Shown in pieces: positions 6,894-14,761 of a stretch of DNA of 33,005 nucleotides. The position numbers and the translations under genes were made by a program. Numbering within the stretch: position 1 is the stretch's first letter; each line of letters begins with the position of its first letter. Under the pieces are notes generated by a model that was not told the origin of the DNA, made no database searches, and saw only the letters and a list, made by a program, of their open reading frames with translations. This DNA is from Deltaproteobacteria bacterium (GTDB lineage Bacteria; Desulfobacterota; Desulfuromonadia; Geobacterales; DSM-12255): assembly GCA_021849045.1 (NCBI GenBank), contig JAJZTK010000031.1, positions 1 to 33,005 of the forward strand. The letters run 5' to 3'.

Positions 6894-8543
6894 ATGCGCC
6901 TAACAAGAGCCGTGAAGACCGTTCCAGCCGTTACTCTGCTCGCAGCGGGAGTGCTGCTGGCCATCGCCGTGCCGACGTTTGCCGGGGACGAAGCTCCGGC
7001 GGAAGCGACACGGGCGGAAGAAGCTGCCGCTCCACCCGCCCGTGCCGGCGAACCGACCTTTACCATCAAACGGTTCGTTATCGAAGGGACCACCCTTTTC
7101 CCGCTGGAGGTTCTGGAGCAGCGGCTGAAGGAGTTCACCGGCCGGAAAAAGACCGCGGCCGACGTGGAGGGGGCCAGGGATTCCCTGGAGCGGTTCTTCC
7201 ACGACCGGGGCTATCCGACGGTGCTGGTGAACATCCCGGAGCAGAAGGTGGAAAGCCGGGTGATCAGGCTGGAGGTGATCGAGAACCGGATCGGCAACCT
7301 GACCATCACCGGCAACCGCTGGTTCTCCACGGAGAAGATCAGACGCGACCTCCCGTCACTGGCGCCTGGGGAGGTGCTGTACCTCCCCAGGGTGCAGGAG
7401 GAAGTGGGCCGGATCAACCGCCACCCGGACTTCAAGGCGATCCCGGACATGCAGCCGGGCAAGACCGCCGAGTCGGTGGATTTCACCCTCAAGGTGGAGG
7501 ATAAGCTTCCCCTGCACGGCAGCCTGGAGCTGAACAACCGGTCGAGTCACGGCACCACGGCCCTGCGCCTGAACGCAGCGCTCCGCTACGACAATCTCTG
7601 GCAGCGGGAGCACTCCATCTCGGCCCAGTACCAGATTTCCCCCCAGAATCCGTCGGAGGTGGAGATCGCCTCCGGTTCCTATACCCTCCCCTCCCCTTGG
7701 GAGTTCAACGACAAGCTGGTGATCTACGGAGTCTGGTCCAACACGAAAACCGCATATGGCGCCGGGTTCAGCAACCTGGGCAAAGGGATGATCATCGGCA
7801 GCCGGGCCATTTTCCCGCTTCCGGCGGCAGGGGAATACGGTCACACGGCCGTGCTCGGCTTAGACTACAAGGAGTTCGAGGAGACCGTAGGGCTGGCCGG
7901 CAGCGAGCCGGTGAAAACGCCGGTCAGCTACCTGCCGTTCTCGGTCTCGTACAGCGGCTTCCTGAGGGACGCTAGCGGCGTCACCCAGATCAACGCAGGG
8001 GCCGTGGTCGCTTTTCGCGGTGCCGTGACCGACTCGACAAAATTCATGGATAAGCGCTACAAGGCCAGGGGGAACTACGTCACCGCTACCGCCGGAGTGG
8101 AGCGGAACCAGCAGCTGCCCCGCGGGTTTTCCCTGACTGCCAAGGTGGACGGCCGGTTGTCCGACCAGCCGCTGATCTCCAATGAACAGTATATTGCCGG
8201 CGGAATCGACACCGTCCGCGGCTACAAGGAGAGCGAGGCAAGCGGCGACAATGCGGCCCATGGCCTGTTCGAGCTGGCAGGTCCGGATCTGCTGAAGTCA
8301 GTCGGTAAGGAGCGGTTCTCGCTCTTCCCCTATCTGTTCTATGACGCCGCCGCCCTCTGGACCAGGGAGCCGCTTCCCGGCCAGGAGTCGGTCGTCGATC
8401 TGCAGGGGACCGGCCTCGGCGTACGGGGACTTCTTTTCCGCGACGTCGATTATCAGGTGGACCTGGCCTTTGCCCTGCGTGACACGAACCGTGTCGCCGC
8501 CGGTGATGCCTCCTTTCATTTCAAGGTGCGGTACCAGTTCTGA
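6894..8543 (+). CDS. Two-partner-secretion outer-membrane transporter (TpsB, ShlB/FhaC/HecB family)
   Basis: The product has 549 aa, the usual length for the family. The first 30 residues are a signal peptide (hydrophobic core LLAAGVLLAIAVPTFAG). Two POTRA domains follow: FTIKRFVIEGTTLFPLEVL with FHDRGYPTVLVNIP in the first, and IGNLTITGNRWFSTEKIR in the second. From about residue 205 a 16-strand-type barrel begins (LHGSLELNNRSSHGTT); the conserved loop-6 motif appears as GGIDTVRGYKESE, and the chain ends with an aromatic C-terminal residue (FKVRYQF), as outer-membrane barrels do. It should secrete the TpsA encoded at 1-691, although the two genes are separated by 6 kb and lie on opposite strands. 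The ATG at 6894 follows the upstream stop by one base. Confidence 0.93.
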   Translation: MRLTRAVKTVPAVTLLAAGVLLAIAVPTFAGDEAPAEATRAEEAAAPPARAGEPTFTIKRFVIEGTTLFPLEVLEQRLKEFTGRKKTAADVEGARDSLERFFHDRGYPTVLVNIPEQKVESRVIRLEVIENRIGNLTITGNRWFSTEKIRRDLPSLAPGEVLYLPRVQEEVGRINRHPDFKAIPDMQPGKTAESVDFTLKVEDKLPLHGSLELNNRSSHGTTALRLNAALRYDNLWQREHSISAQYQISPQNPSEVEIASGSYTLPSPWEFNDKLVIYGVWSNTKTAYGAGFSNLGKGMIIGSRAIFPLPAAGEYGHTAVLGLDYKEFEETVGLAGSEPVKTPVSYLPFSVSYSGFLRDASGVTQINAGAVVAFRGAVTDSTKFMDKRYKARGNYVTATAGVERNQQLPRGFSLTAKVDGRLSDQPLISNEQYIAGGIDTVRGYKESEASGDNAAHGLFELAGPDLLKSVGKERFSLFPYLFYDAAALWTREPLPGQESVVDLQGTGLGVRGLLFRDVDYQVDLAFALRDTNRVAAGDASFHFKVRYQF

Positions 8544-8592
8544 AAGAATTCGATAGCAAATGACCGGTGTCAGTGCGGAAGCGGCCTGAAAT

Positions 8593-9588
8593 TCAAGAAA
8601 TGCTGCCTGCCGAAGCAGCGGGCGCGGGATTCCGAACAGCTTCGTACCGGTTGAGTGCTATCCAGAGCAGAACCGGCAGAAAATATTGTCCAACTATCGA
8701 TACCAGAAAGGATAGTTGCAGGGCCGGTTGCCAGTCGAAGGCAACGAGAAGTACATTGCAGATTCTGAAAAGTAGATGCCCACCGAACAAAGCCACTCCC
8801 CCCCAACAGCCCCAAAACATTCTCAACTGCCAGCGCACGCGGTTTTCGGCTATTAAAAGTGCTGCAAAAAGAACGATGTTAAAAGTCTGGTAGTAGGCAA
8901 CGTGCTGATAGCTGATGATCAACTCATAATCGGCCAATCTGAACATGGCAGCTACCAATCGGTCGATTGCCCGCACGTAACTGCTGTTGAGGATGAACCA
9001 CGGGAGGAAAAGCAGGCTGCCCGATAAAAGCGCCCGGAGCAGGAAACGAATACGGCCCGCTGTTTCTGAAGATGCTGACCAACGCAAACAGGCTATGCCG
9101 GTGGCAACAACCAGCAGCAGCATGACGACTTGCCCCAGATAGAGGTGCAACAGCTCGAACAGTCGAGGATATTCCGCACCCACGACCGTCACTGCGGCGA
9201 TGCGTGCAAGATTGACGGCGGCCAGCAGCGCTCCTCCACAGAGAACACCGGCGACTCTGTTGAGCCACGGGGCCGGTGTTGCAAGCACGAAGGCACCGAA
9301 GAGGACGACCGGGTATAGCGGTGTGCACTCCGGGATTATCCGAACCGCAAAACTGCCTATGGCTATAAAATCGTTCTCTACTCGCGGGGCCATGTCAAAG
9401 AACTGGAGCAGGCTGCCAACCTGCCTGGCCGTCAACCTATTGAGCGGCCCCAGATACGGTTCCAGCCAAACGGCGGCGAGCAGGAACAGTGTACAGATCA
9501 GGGCAAAACGGCGAGTTGTCGTCTGACCGCCCGGCACGCGGGATTCCGTGACACCTGGAACTTCGATCATCGATTGCATGACGTCCAT
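8593..9588 (-). CDS. Exosortase/archaeosortase-family membrane protease
   Basis: The product has 331 aa with about eight hydrophobic helices. The exosortase catalytic triad is visible in order: Cys88 (IIPECTPLYP), Arg129 (AAVNLARIAAV) and His148 (FELLHLYLGQ). Exosortases cleave PEP-CTERM-type tails at the inner membrane and pass the protein to the surface. The ECTPLYP context is not the common EpsH form, so it probably belongs to a divergent subfamily that I cannot name with certainty. A PEP-CTERM/VPLPA-like substrate is encoded at 3810-4562. The gene faces the TpsB gene tail to tail. Three in-frame ATGs (9588, 9579, 9570) compete and none has a strong ribosome-binding site; the longest is given. 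Confidence 0.85.
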   Translation of the reverse strand: MDVMQSMIEVPGVTESRVPGGQTTTRRFALICTLFLLAAVWLEPYLGPLNRLTARQVGSLLQFFDMAPRVENDFIAIGSFAVRIIPECTPLYPVVLFGAFVLATPAPWLNRVAGVLCGGALLAAVNLARIAAVTVVGAEYPRLFELLHLYLGQVVMLLLVVATGIACLRWSASSETAGRIRFLLRALLSGSLLFLPWFILNSSYVRAIDRLVAAMFRLADYELIISYQHVAYYQTFNIVLFAALLIAENRVRWQLRMFWGCWGGVALFGGHLLFRICNVLLVAFDWQPALQLSFLVSIVGQYFLPVLLWIALNRYEAVRNPAPAASAGSIS

Positions 9589-9679
9589 GTTAATGCAATC
9601 CGCTCAGGCACGGTGTTACGGGTTGGCAACAATCGCTATGCACAACTGCAATGAAAAAGATGAACCGGGCTGGAGCTTG

Positions 9680-9808
9680 CTATTGTCCTTCTGCCTGCCT
9701 TATGGCACTATTCAGCTTGAGTAGAGCCTTGTCAGCCTCTTCTTCACCCGGGGTATTTATAGCAGAGCCGAAGATGCCGGCACTAGTTTTAGCATCGATC
9801 AATCGGAC
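9680..9808 (-). pseudogene. Possible C-terminal gene remnant (42 residues)
   Basis: A stop-terminated frame without a start or ribosome-binding site reads VRLIDAKTSAGIFGSAI, then GEEEADKALLKLNSAIRQ. It looks protein-like (an amphipathic final helix) and faintly like the end of a secreted lipoprotein of the CsgG/LpoB type. It may be the tail of a lost gene. The remaining gap (9589-9828) otherwise holds only the AKR ribosome-binding site. Confidence 0.25.
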
Positions 9809-9828
9809 CTATTGATAAGGAGCTCTCC

Positions 9829-10779
9829 ATGAACCACGTCGCACTCGGTGCCACCAATATCTCTTTTTTCCCTCTTGTGTTCGGCACACTTCCCCTTGGC
9901 CCGCTTCAGGCCGGTCTTTCTCCGACCGAGGGAGGCTGCCTCATCCGCCATGCGCTGGAACGCGGGGTCACCATGATCGACACTGCCACTCTCTACGGTA
10001 CTTATCCCCATGTGCGGGAAGGAATCGCCGGCTGGCGGAACGACGTCACCATCGTCACCAAGACCCACGCCAATGACGGGCCGACCGCCCGGGCACATGT
10101 GGAGATGGGGCTGCGGGAGCTGGGGTGCGAACGGTTCGATATCGTCCATATCCACGGAGCAAGGGTGGCAGATCCTTTTAGCGACCGGGCGGAGGTGCTG
10201 ACGGAACTGCTGCGAATGAAGGAGGAAGGAAAGATCGGTCATGTGGGGCTGTCGTCCCACTACATCTGCGCCGTCCGCAAGGCGGCAGATCACCCGGAGA
10301 TCGAGGTGATCCACCCGCTCATCAACCGGACCGGCATGGGAATACTGGACGGCAGTTCGGCAGAGATGGCAGAGGCGATCACTGCCTGCGCCAGGGCGGG
10401 AAAGGGCGTCTACGCCATGAAGGCCCTGGCCGGAGGGAATCTCATCTCTGAGGCGCGGGCCAGCCTTGCATACGTACGGGGGCTGGAAGGGGTCCATGGC
10501 GTGGCGATCGGCATGCTCTCAGAAGCTGAGGTCGAAGCCAACGTCGCCCTGTTCTCCGGCAACGCCCCGGAGGACGAGGTGTGGCGAAAACTGGAAAGCA
10601 GACGGCGCAAACTGCGCATCATGGAGAATTTCTGCAAGGGGTGCGGCGCCTGTGTCGAAACCTGCGGCAGCGGCGCCCTGTCCATCGTGGACGGCAAGGC
10701 GATACTCGACGAAACCGCCTGCATCCTCTGTGGCTACTGCGGCGCCTCGTGTCCGGAGTTCATCATCCGGGTGGTCTGA
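9829..10779 (+). CDS. Aldo/keto reductase with C-terminal 2x[4Fe-4S] ferredoxin domain
   Basis: The product has 316 aa. Residues 1 to about 255 are an aldo/keto reductase TIM barrel (VFGTLPLGPLQ, then MIDTATLYGTYPHVREGI with the catalytic Asp and Tyr of the family, then IVTKTHAN, GKIGHVGLSSH and GVYAMKALAGG). The last 50 residues carry two four-Cys clusters: C269, C272, C275, C279 and C298, C301, C304, C308. The first cluster ends in C-G rather than C-P. Ferredoxin-fused reductases of this type are common in anaerobes, and their substrates are mostly unknown. AAGGAG lies at a good distance before the ATG. It is a single gene with remnants on both sides. Confidence 0.88.
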   Translation: MNHVALGATNISFFPLVFGTLPLGPLQAGLSPTEGGCLIRHALERGVTMIDTATLYGTYPHVREGIAGWRNDVTIVTKTHANDGPTARAHVEMGLRELGCERFDIVHIHGARVADPFSDRAEVLTELLRMKEEGKIGHVGLSSHYICAVRKAADHPEIEVIHPLINRTGMGILDGSSAEMAEAITACARAGKGVYAMKALAGGNLISEARASLAYVRGLEGVHGVAIGMLSEAEVEANVALFSGNAPEDEVWRKLESRRRKLRIMENFCKGCGACVETCGSGALSIVDGKAILDETACILCGYCGASCPEFIIRVV

Positions 10780-10809
10780 ATGCTCATGAAGCGCTCATAT
10801 TGACACAAA

Positions 10810-10980
10810 TTACCCGACAAACAACATTCTCAGCCCCACGGCCACGAGAATCGCCCCAAATATCCGCGTCAAGACTTCCGTGGGGAGACGTAACGCCAAA
10901 TCGGCACTAAGAATGCTGCCGACCAGGAAGCCAAAACAAACCAGACCCCTGCCGGTAATATCGTCGTTCCGCATTGACAT
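10810..10980 (-). pseudogene. TauE/SafE-family permease remnant (C-terminal fragment)
   Basis: A 56-residue frame ending in TAA reads GLVCFGFLVGSILSADLALR, then LPTEVLTRIFGAILVAVGLR and MLFVG. This is the typical C-terminus of TauE/SafE sulfite-exporter-like proteins, where LP(T/E)...LKRIFG and a last helix end the protein. The two ATGs at its start lack a ribosome-binding site, and the upstream transmembrane helices are missing, so it is a truncated remnant. Confidence 0.6.
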
Positions 10981-11066
10981 AATAGAGCATCATGAACTAT
11001 ATATATTCAATAAACTGAATATTGCAAGACCATGGCGATTTCCGAATAAACATGGGACCCAACGGA

Positions 11067-11094
11067 TTGGCGTTGTTGCGAAACGTGATATAAA
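11067..11094 (+). promoter_or_regulatory. Possible sigma-70-type promoter before the small membrane protein/cytochrome operon
   Basis: TTGGCG and TATAAA are separated by 16 nt. Transcription would start near 11101, leaving a very short leader, so this is a weak call. Confidence 0.3.
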
Positions 11095-11112
11095 GTGATT
11101 GGGGGTGATGAT

Positions 11113-11286
11113 TTGACAGATCTAATGATATTGATTGCATTTTTGGTTGCCTGGGTAGTGGTGCAGAAATTCATCCTGCCACGACTCGGGATACCCACCT
11201 GAATGTCCAACACCTGCGACCTCGGGGACCGGGGTAAAAAAAACAGCGCAGATAAAACAGATAGCAGCGGACAATCTCCGGAATAA
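11113..11286 (+). CDS. Candidate small membrane selenoprotein (in-frame TGA)
   Basis: From a TTG at 11113, with GGGGGTGA about six bases upstream, the frame encodes one transmembrane helix (TDLMILIAFLVAWVVVQ) and KFILPRLGIPT. It then meets TGA at 11200-11202 and continues without a break as MSNTCDLGDRGKKN to a TAA at 11284. Read as selenocysteine, the product has 57 aa with U30 and C35 (U-x4-C) just outside the membrane and a hydrophilic tail. A 7-bp hairpin with a GGA loop (11219-11235) begins its loop 23 nt after the TGA, which fits bacterial SECIS spacing. Geobacter relatives make selenocysteine. Otherwise these are two coupled micro-ORFs of 29 and 27 aa (the ATG directly follows the TGA). 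It precedes a multiheme cytochrome, so a redox role is likely. Confidence 0.5.
11219..11235 (+). promoter_or_regulatory. SECIS-like hairpin
   Basis: ACCTCGG pairs with CCGGGGT (seven pairs, one G-U) around a GGA loop. The loop starts 23 nt after the in-frame TGA, and its first base is G, both features of bacterial SECIS elements. Confidence 0.45.
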
Positions 11287-11346
11287 GACGGGACTGGTGG
11301 CCAACGACATCAAGTCGACCGCATTTCGGACGGAAGGAGCAAGGTT

Positions 11347-13092
11347 ATGGTACGACTGGTGCTTATCTGCATCCTTTTCGCTGGAACCGCAGTCACTGTC
11401 AATGCTTCGGACAGCTGCACCGAGTGCCATGGCAGCCGGTAAAAAATGAAGTCCCTGGGATACGGTCCGTTCACCGTAACCCGCCAGGAAACGGAAGCGC
11501 AGACGCATATGCCGGCCGGATGCAGCGAATGCCATCTGGGCAATCCGGGTGTAAAGGACAAGGATACAGCCCATAAAGGGTTGGCCCGTCTGCTTGTCGT
11601 GAAGAAGAAAGGGTTTGCGGTGGCGACGTCGGCCCGGCGCTACCCGCTCGAATACGGTACAAACCCGATGAACCGTCTCTATACCGTTGTTGACAAGAAT
11701 GGCAAACCGGTCGGTGAGCCCTCGGTGGCAGCCATTTCCTGGCACGACAAAAAGGTCGATACCCTCAGCCAGGATTTCGAGGTCATGGGGAAAACCTGCG
11801 GGACATGTCATGCCAAGGAGTTTGACGAGTTTTCCAAAAGCACCATGGCGACCAATGGCAAGCAGAGCCAATACCGGGGATGGGTTACAAAAGACCGCGG
11901 CCCCCACAACTGCGGCCCATGGTTCGAGGGGAACTTCGAGACGATGCGGGCAAACACCATGGTCCCCATGTCGCCGGAGAGCCACCGCATCAACCAGAAG
12001 GCCTGCAACACCTGCCATGTAGGCTGCCTGGACTGTCATTTCAACCCACAGAAGAGACATCCCGCCGATCCCTCCATTGGCCCCCACACGTTTGTAAAAA
12101 CGCCCCCTTCCGAAAGCTGCTACGGCAACGGACGCGCCTCTATCTGCCATGCAGGGCCGGAGGACCGGCGCCGCGGGGCCGGCTATTTCGGCGGGTCGTT
12201 CTCCTATCCCGAAGGAAACGAACCCGATGTCCACCTGAAGGCCAAGGTAGGCTGCCTCGACTGCCACGAAAGCACCAGAAGCAACCCTGCCATCGGTCAC
12301 GGTATGATCAGACGCCAGGCACAGGAGTCGTGCCAGCGCTGTCATCCCGAGGCGGTTAAAAGCCATGCAACCTCACTGCACAGGAATCTCTCCTGCGAAG
12401 CGTGCCACATCCAGAAGGTAGCCGGCTATCAGGGGACATACTGGGGGCCGGGCAAGCTGGCAGGGGCGGCAACACCTTATTTCAAGTTCAAGGCCTATTA
12501 CGGCTACATGCCGGAGCCGATTCTGATCAAAGACCAGAAAGGACGCTGGATACCGGTCAAGCCGTTCCCCATGGCGGTCATGAACCAGAAAATGTCCCCG
12601 TTCAAACCCGGCCTGTACTGGCGCTACCCGCTCGATCTTCCGGATCTGAAGAGAACGGACGATGCCTGGGGCTATGTGGGTCTTTCCGGAGGACTGCCGG
12701 AAAACAACAAGGCCCTGCTCTGGATACAGATGGACAAGATGTCGCACAAACTGGGGAAAAGCCGCTCGTGCGACTCGTGCCACGCCGCTGCTGACGGCGC
12801 ACAGGTACGAAAGGTCACCTGGGAATACAGCGACCCTGGCGCGCTGCCGTTCAGCGGCAGTCACGAGATTCTCGCCAACCGTTCCGGACTGTTCGTCAAA
12901 GGGATGCAGTCGGACAAGATAGAACTGGAGCCGGGGTATACCCTGTCGGCACTTGCCCCGTGGGTCTATCTGAAGGATGCTTGGCAGATTCCGGGGGATT
13001 TCTCGCTGCCGGCCATCCAGGACCGGAAACGGTACGAAACGTTCACCAGCAGTCTCGACGTCAGCCGAAGGTCCGGGGTGGTGCATCGGTAA
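11347..13092 (+). pseudogene. Multiheme c-type cytochrome gene interrupted by an in-frame TAA
   Basis: An ATG at 11347 (GGAG upstream) starts a signal peptide (VRLVLICILFAGTAVTVNAS) and the first heme motif CTECH. At codon 32 (11440-11442) the frame meets TAA, and after one codon it continues from an ATG at 11446 for 548 aa. A G-to-T change of GAA would explain the stop (GSR-E-KMKSLGYG). The continued part carries eight CXXCH motifs (CSECH, CGTCH, CNTCH, CLDCH twice, CQRCH, CEACH, CDSCH), giving nine in all, plus an odd C-x8-CH (CYGNGRASICH). The downstream ATG has no ribosome-binding site, and a protein made from it would lack the export signal needed for heme attachment. So the gene is inactive, needs read-through, or the base is a sequence error. 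DUF302, kinase and activator genes follow in the same direction. The exact cytochrome family is not recognised. Confidence 0.8.
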
Positions 13093-13125
13093 CGCACTTA
13101 ACGCGAACCACGAAGGAGGAGACCC

Positions 13126-13524
13126 ATGAACCTGCAAAAGAACTACGCCTTTGGTAAGACAGTAGCGACCACCTTTGCGGAGACGGAAGCCAGGGTGCGG
13201 GAGGAACTGCTCAAGGAAGGATTCGGCATCCTCACCGAGATCGACGTGGCCAGCAAGTTCAGGGAGAAGCTCGGCAAGGATTTCCGCAGGTATCTCATTC
13301 TCGGCGCCTGCAACCCGGCCATGGCCTGGGAGGCGTTCGGCCGGGAACTGGATATCGGCACCCTGCTGCCGTGCAACGTGGTGGTCTATGAAGGTGATGA
13401 CGCCCAGAGTGTTGTCATGGTCATGGACCCGGTAGCCGCACTATCACTGATCGGCAACCCCGAGGTCGCGGAGCTTGCCCTGCTGGTGAAACAGAAAATG
13501 GAACGGGTACTGTCAGCACTTTGA
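13126..13524 (+). CDS. DUF302-domain protein
   Basis: The product has 132 aa and consists of one DUF302 domain: FAETEARVREELLKEGFGIL, then EIDVASKFREKLG, then YLILGACNPAMAWEAF, then LPCNVVVYEGDD. The conserved 'GACNP' turn and the 'LPCNV' strand are both present. The family fold is known but its role is not; these proteins often sit near redox or metal-related genes. No signal peptide is seen, so it should be cytoplasmic. AAGGAGGAG lies before the ATG. The histidine kinase starts seven bases after its stop, so the three genes 13126-16116 form an operon, probably with the cytochrome upstream. Confidence 0.9.
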   Translation: MNLQKNYAFGKTVATTFAETEARVREELLKEGFGILTEIDVASKFREKLGKDFRRYLILGACNPAMAWEAFGRELDIGTLLPCNVVVYEGDDAQSVVMVMDPVAALSLIGNPEVAELALLVKQKMERVLSAL

Positions 13525-13531
13525 GCCGCCA

Positions 13532-14761
13532 ATGCTGAAAAGAGTCCTGCTGCTGAGCGGAATCGGCCTGACCCTGGCCCTGCTCTGGTTTGCCGTAAGC
13601 AACTATCGGGCAGCCACCCCCCTGGCGGAAGAAAGTCTCCGGGGGGTGGCCCTGTCCATCTCTGCCGCTGTGGAGAATATTGCGGCCCACGATCCGTCCC
13701 TGCACTCGCTCACGACCCTTCACCCCAAGGATGTGGCCTTTCTGGCACTGCTCGATAAAGAGGGCACCTACCGCTTCCATTCCAATCCCGACCTGGTCGG
13801 CACCCGTGCAGAGGACGACCGCTACCGCGAAGCGCTGACCAAGGGGACCGCGATCGAAGGTCGGGTACTGCTGGGGACCGGGGAAAAGGCCTATGAATTC
13901 CTTGCCCCGCTCCATCTCGCCGACACGACACTGATCCTGCGCCTGATCCTCCACACCTATCGCGCCGATGCGGTCATCCGCCGGTCGGAGCTGAACATGA
14001 CGATCATTCTGGCGCTGCTGCTTGCCGGCTGGGTCATGGCGGCCATGATCTATCGCTTTGCCGTGCGGGAGGAGATGCATCACCTGGAAATGGCCCGGCA
14101 GGAGAGCCTGGCGCGCCTGGGCGAGATGGGGGCCACGCTTGCCCATGAAATCCGCAATCCACTTGGCGGCATCAAGGGGTTTGCCCAGATCATCGGGAAG
14201 AAGCCGATGGACACGCGCAACAGCGACTTTGCCGGCCTGATCGTTGGCGAGGTCCTGCGCCTGGAGCAACTCGTTGCCAGCCTCCTCGCCTATGCCAGGA
14301 GCGACCGCCCCGAAGCGAGCCTGTTCAGCCTCGATGAGCTCATCAGCCACTGCGTATCGCTCATGCGTCCCGAACTGGACCGCCTGGGGATCTCAGTTGT
14401 CGCATCCTGTCCCGAACGGTTTCAATGCCATGGCGACCGGGACCGTCTCGGCCAGGTCCTGCTCAACCTGATACAAAACGCCATCCAGGCAATGCCGGAT
14501 GGCGGCACCTTGAGCATTGCCGCGGGTGCCGGGGGCAAAGGCGTGTCCGTTTCCGTCTCCGACACCGGTCACGGCATCGGCAAAGAGGACAGGGAGAGGA
14601 TGTTCGAGCCATTCTTTACCACCAGGGCCAAGGGCACCGGCCTGGGCCTGGCGCTCTGCAAAAAGATCGTCGAGGAGCACAACGGCACCATCGGCGTAAC
14701 CAGCTCTCCCGGAAGAGGCACCACGGTTTCTGTTGAACTGCCAGGAGGAATTCGGAAATGA
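13532..14761 (+). CDS. Membrane sensor histidine kinase (NtrB/ZraS-like)
   Basis: The product has 409 aa. A first helix (residues 4-22) and a second (about 152-172, IILALLLAGWVMAAMIYRF) bracket a periplasmic sensor domain of about 130 residues with a Cache-like pattern (VAFLALLDKEGTYRFHSNP, then VGTRAEDDRYREAL). The phosphorylated His is H205 in LAHEIRNPLGGIKGF. The ATP-binding domain shows the N box (NLIQNAIQAMPDGG), DTGHGIG, FEPFFTT and GTGLGLALCKKI. It should phosphorylate the regulator encoded next, whose ATG overlaps its stop (ATGA at 14758-14761). The signal is unknown; the periplasmic domain and neighbours suggest an envelope, metal or redox cue. Confidence 0.93.
   Translation: MLKRVLLLSGIGLTLALLWFAVSNYRAATPLAEESLRGVALSISAAVENIAAHDPSLHSLTTLHPKDVAFLALLDKEGTYRFHSNPDLVGTRAEDDRYREALTKGTAIEGRVLLGTGEKAYEFLAPLHLADTTLILRLILHTYRADAVIRRSELNMTIILALLLAGWVMAAMIYRFAVREEMHHLEMARQESLARLGEMGATLAHEIRNPLGGIKGFAQIIGKKPMDTRNSDFAGLIVGEVLRLEQLVASLLAYARSDRPEASLFSLDELISHCVSLMRPELDRLGISVVASCPERFQCHGDRDRLGQVLLNLIQNAIQAMPDGGTLSIAAGAGGKGVSVSVSDTGHGIGKEDRERMFEPFFTTRAKGTGLGLALCKKIVEEHNGTIGVTSSPGRGTTVSVELPGGIRK

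Noticed and set aside
9614-9619. Possible fifth copy of the shared motif before the exosortase gene
   Set aside because: GTAACA is present on the minus strand but TGCTA is not at the required distance, so it was not counted.
9704-9720. TGGCAC followed by GC, resembling a sigma-54 promoter
   Set aside because: The distance between the GG and GC elements is one base too short and there is no activator site nearby.
11122-12366. Open frame of over 400 codons on the minus strand
   Set aside because: It is antisense to the CXXCH-containing cytochrome and has no recognisable motif.
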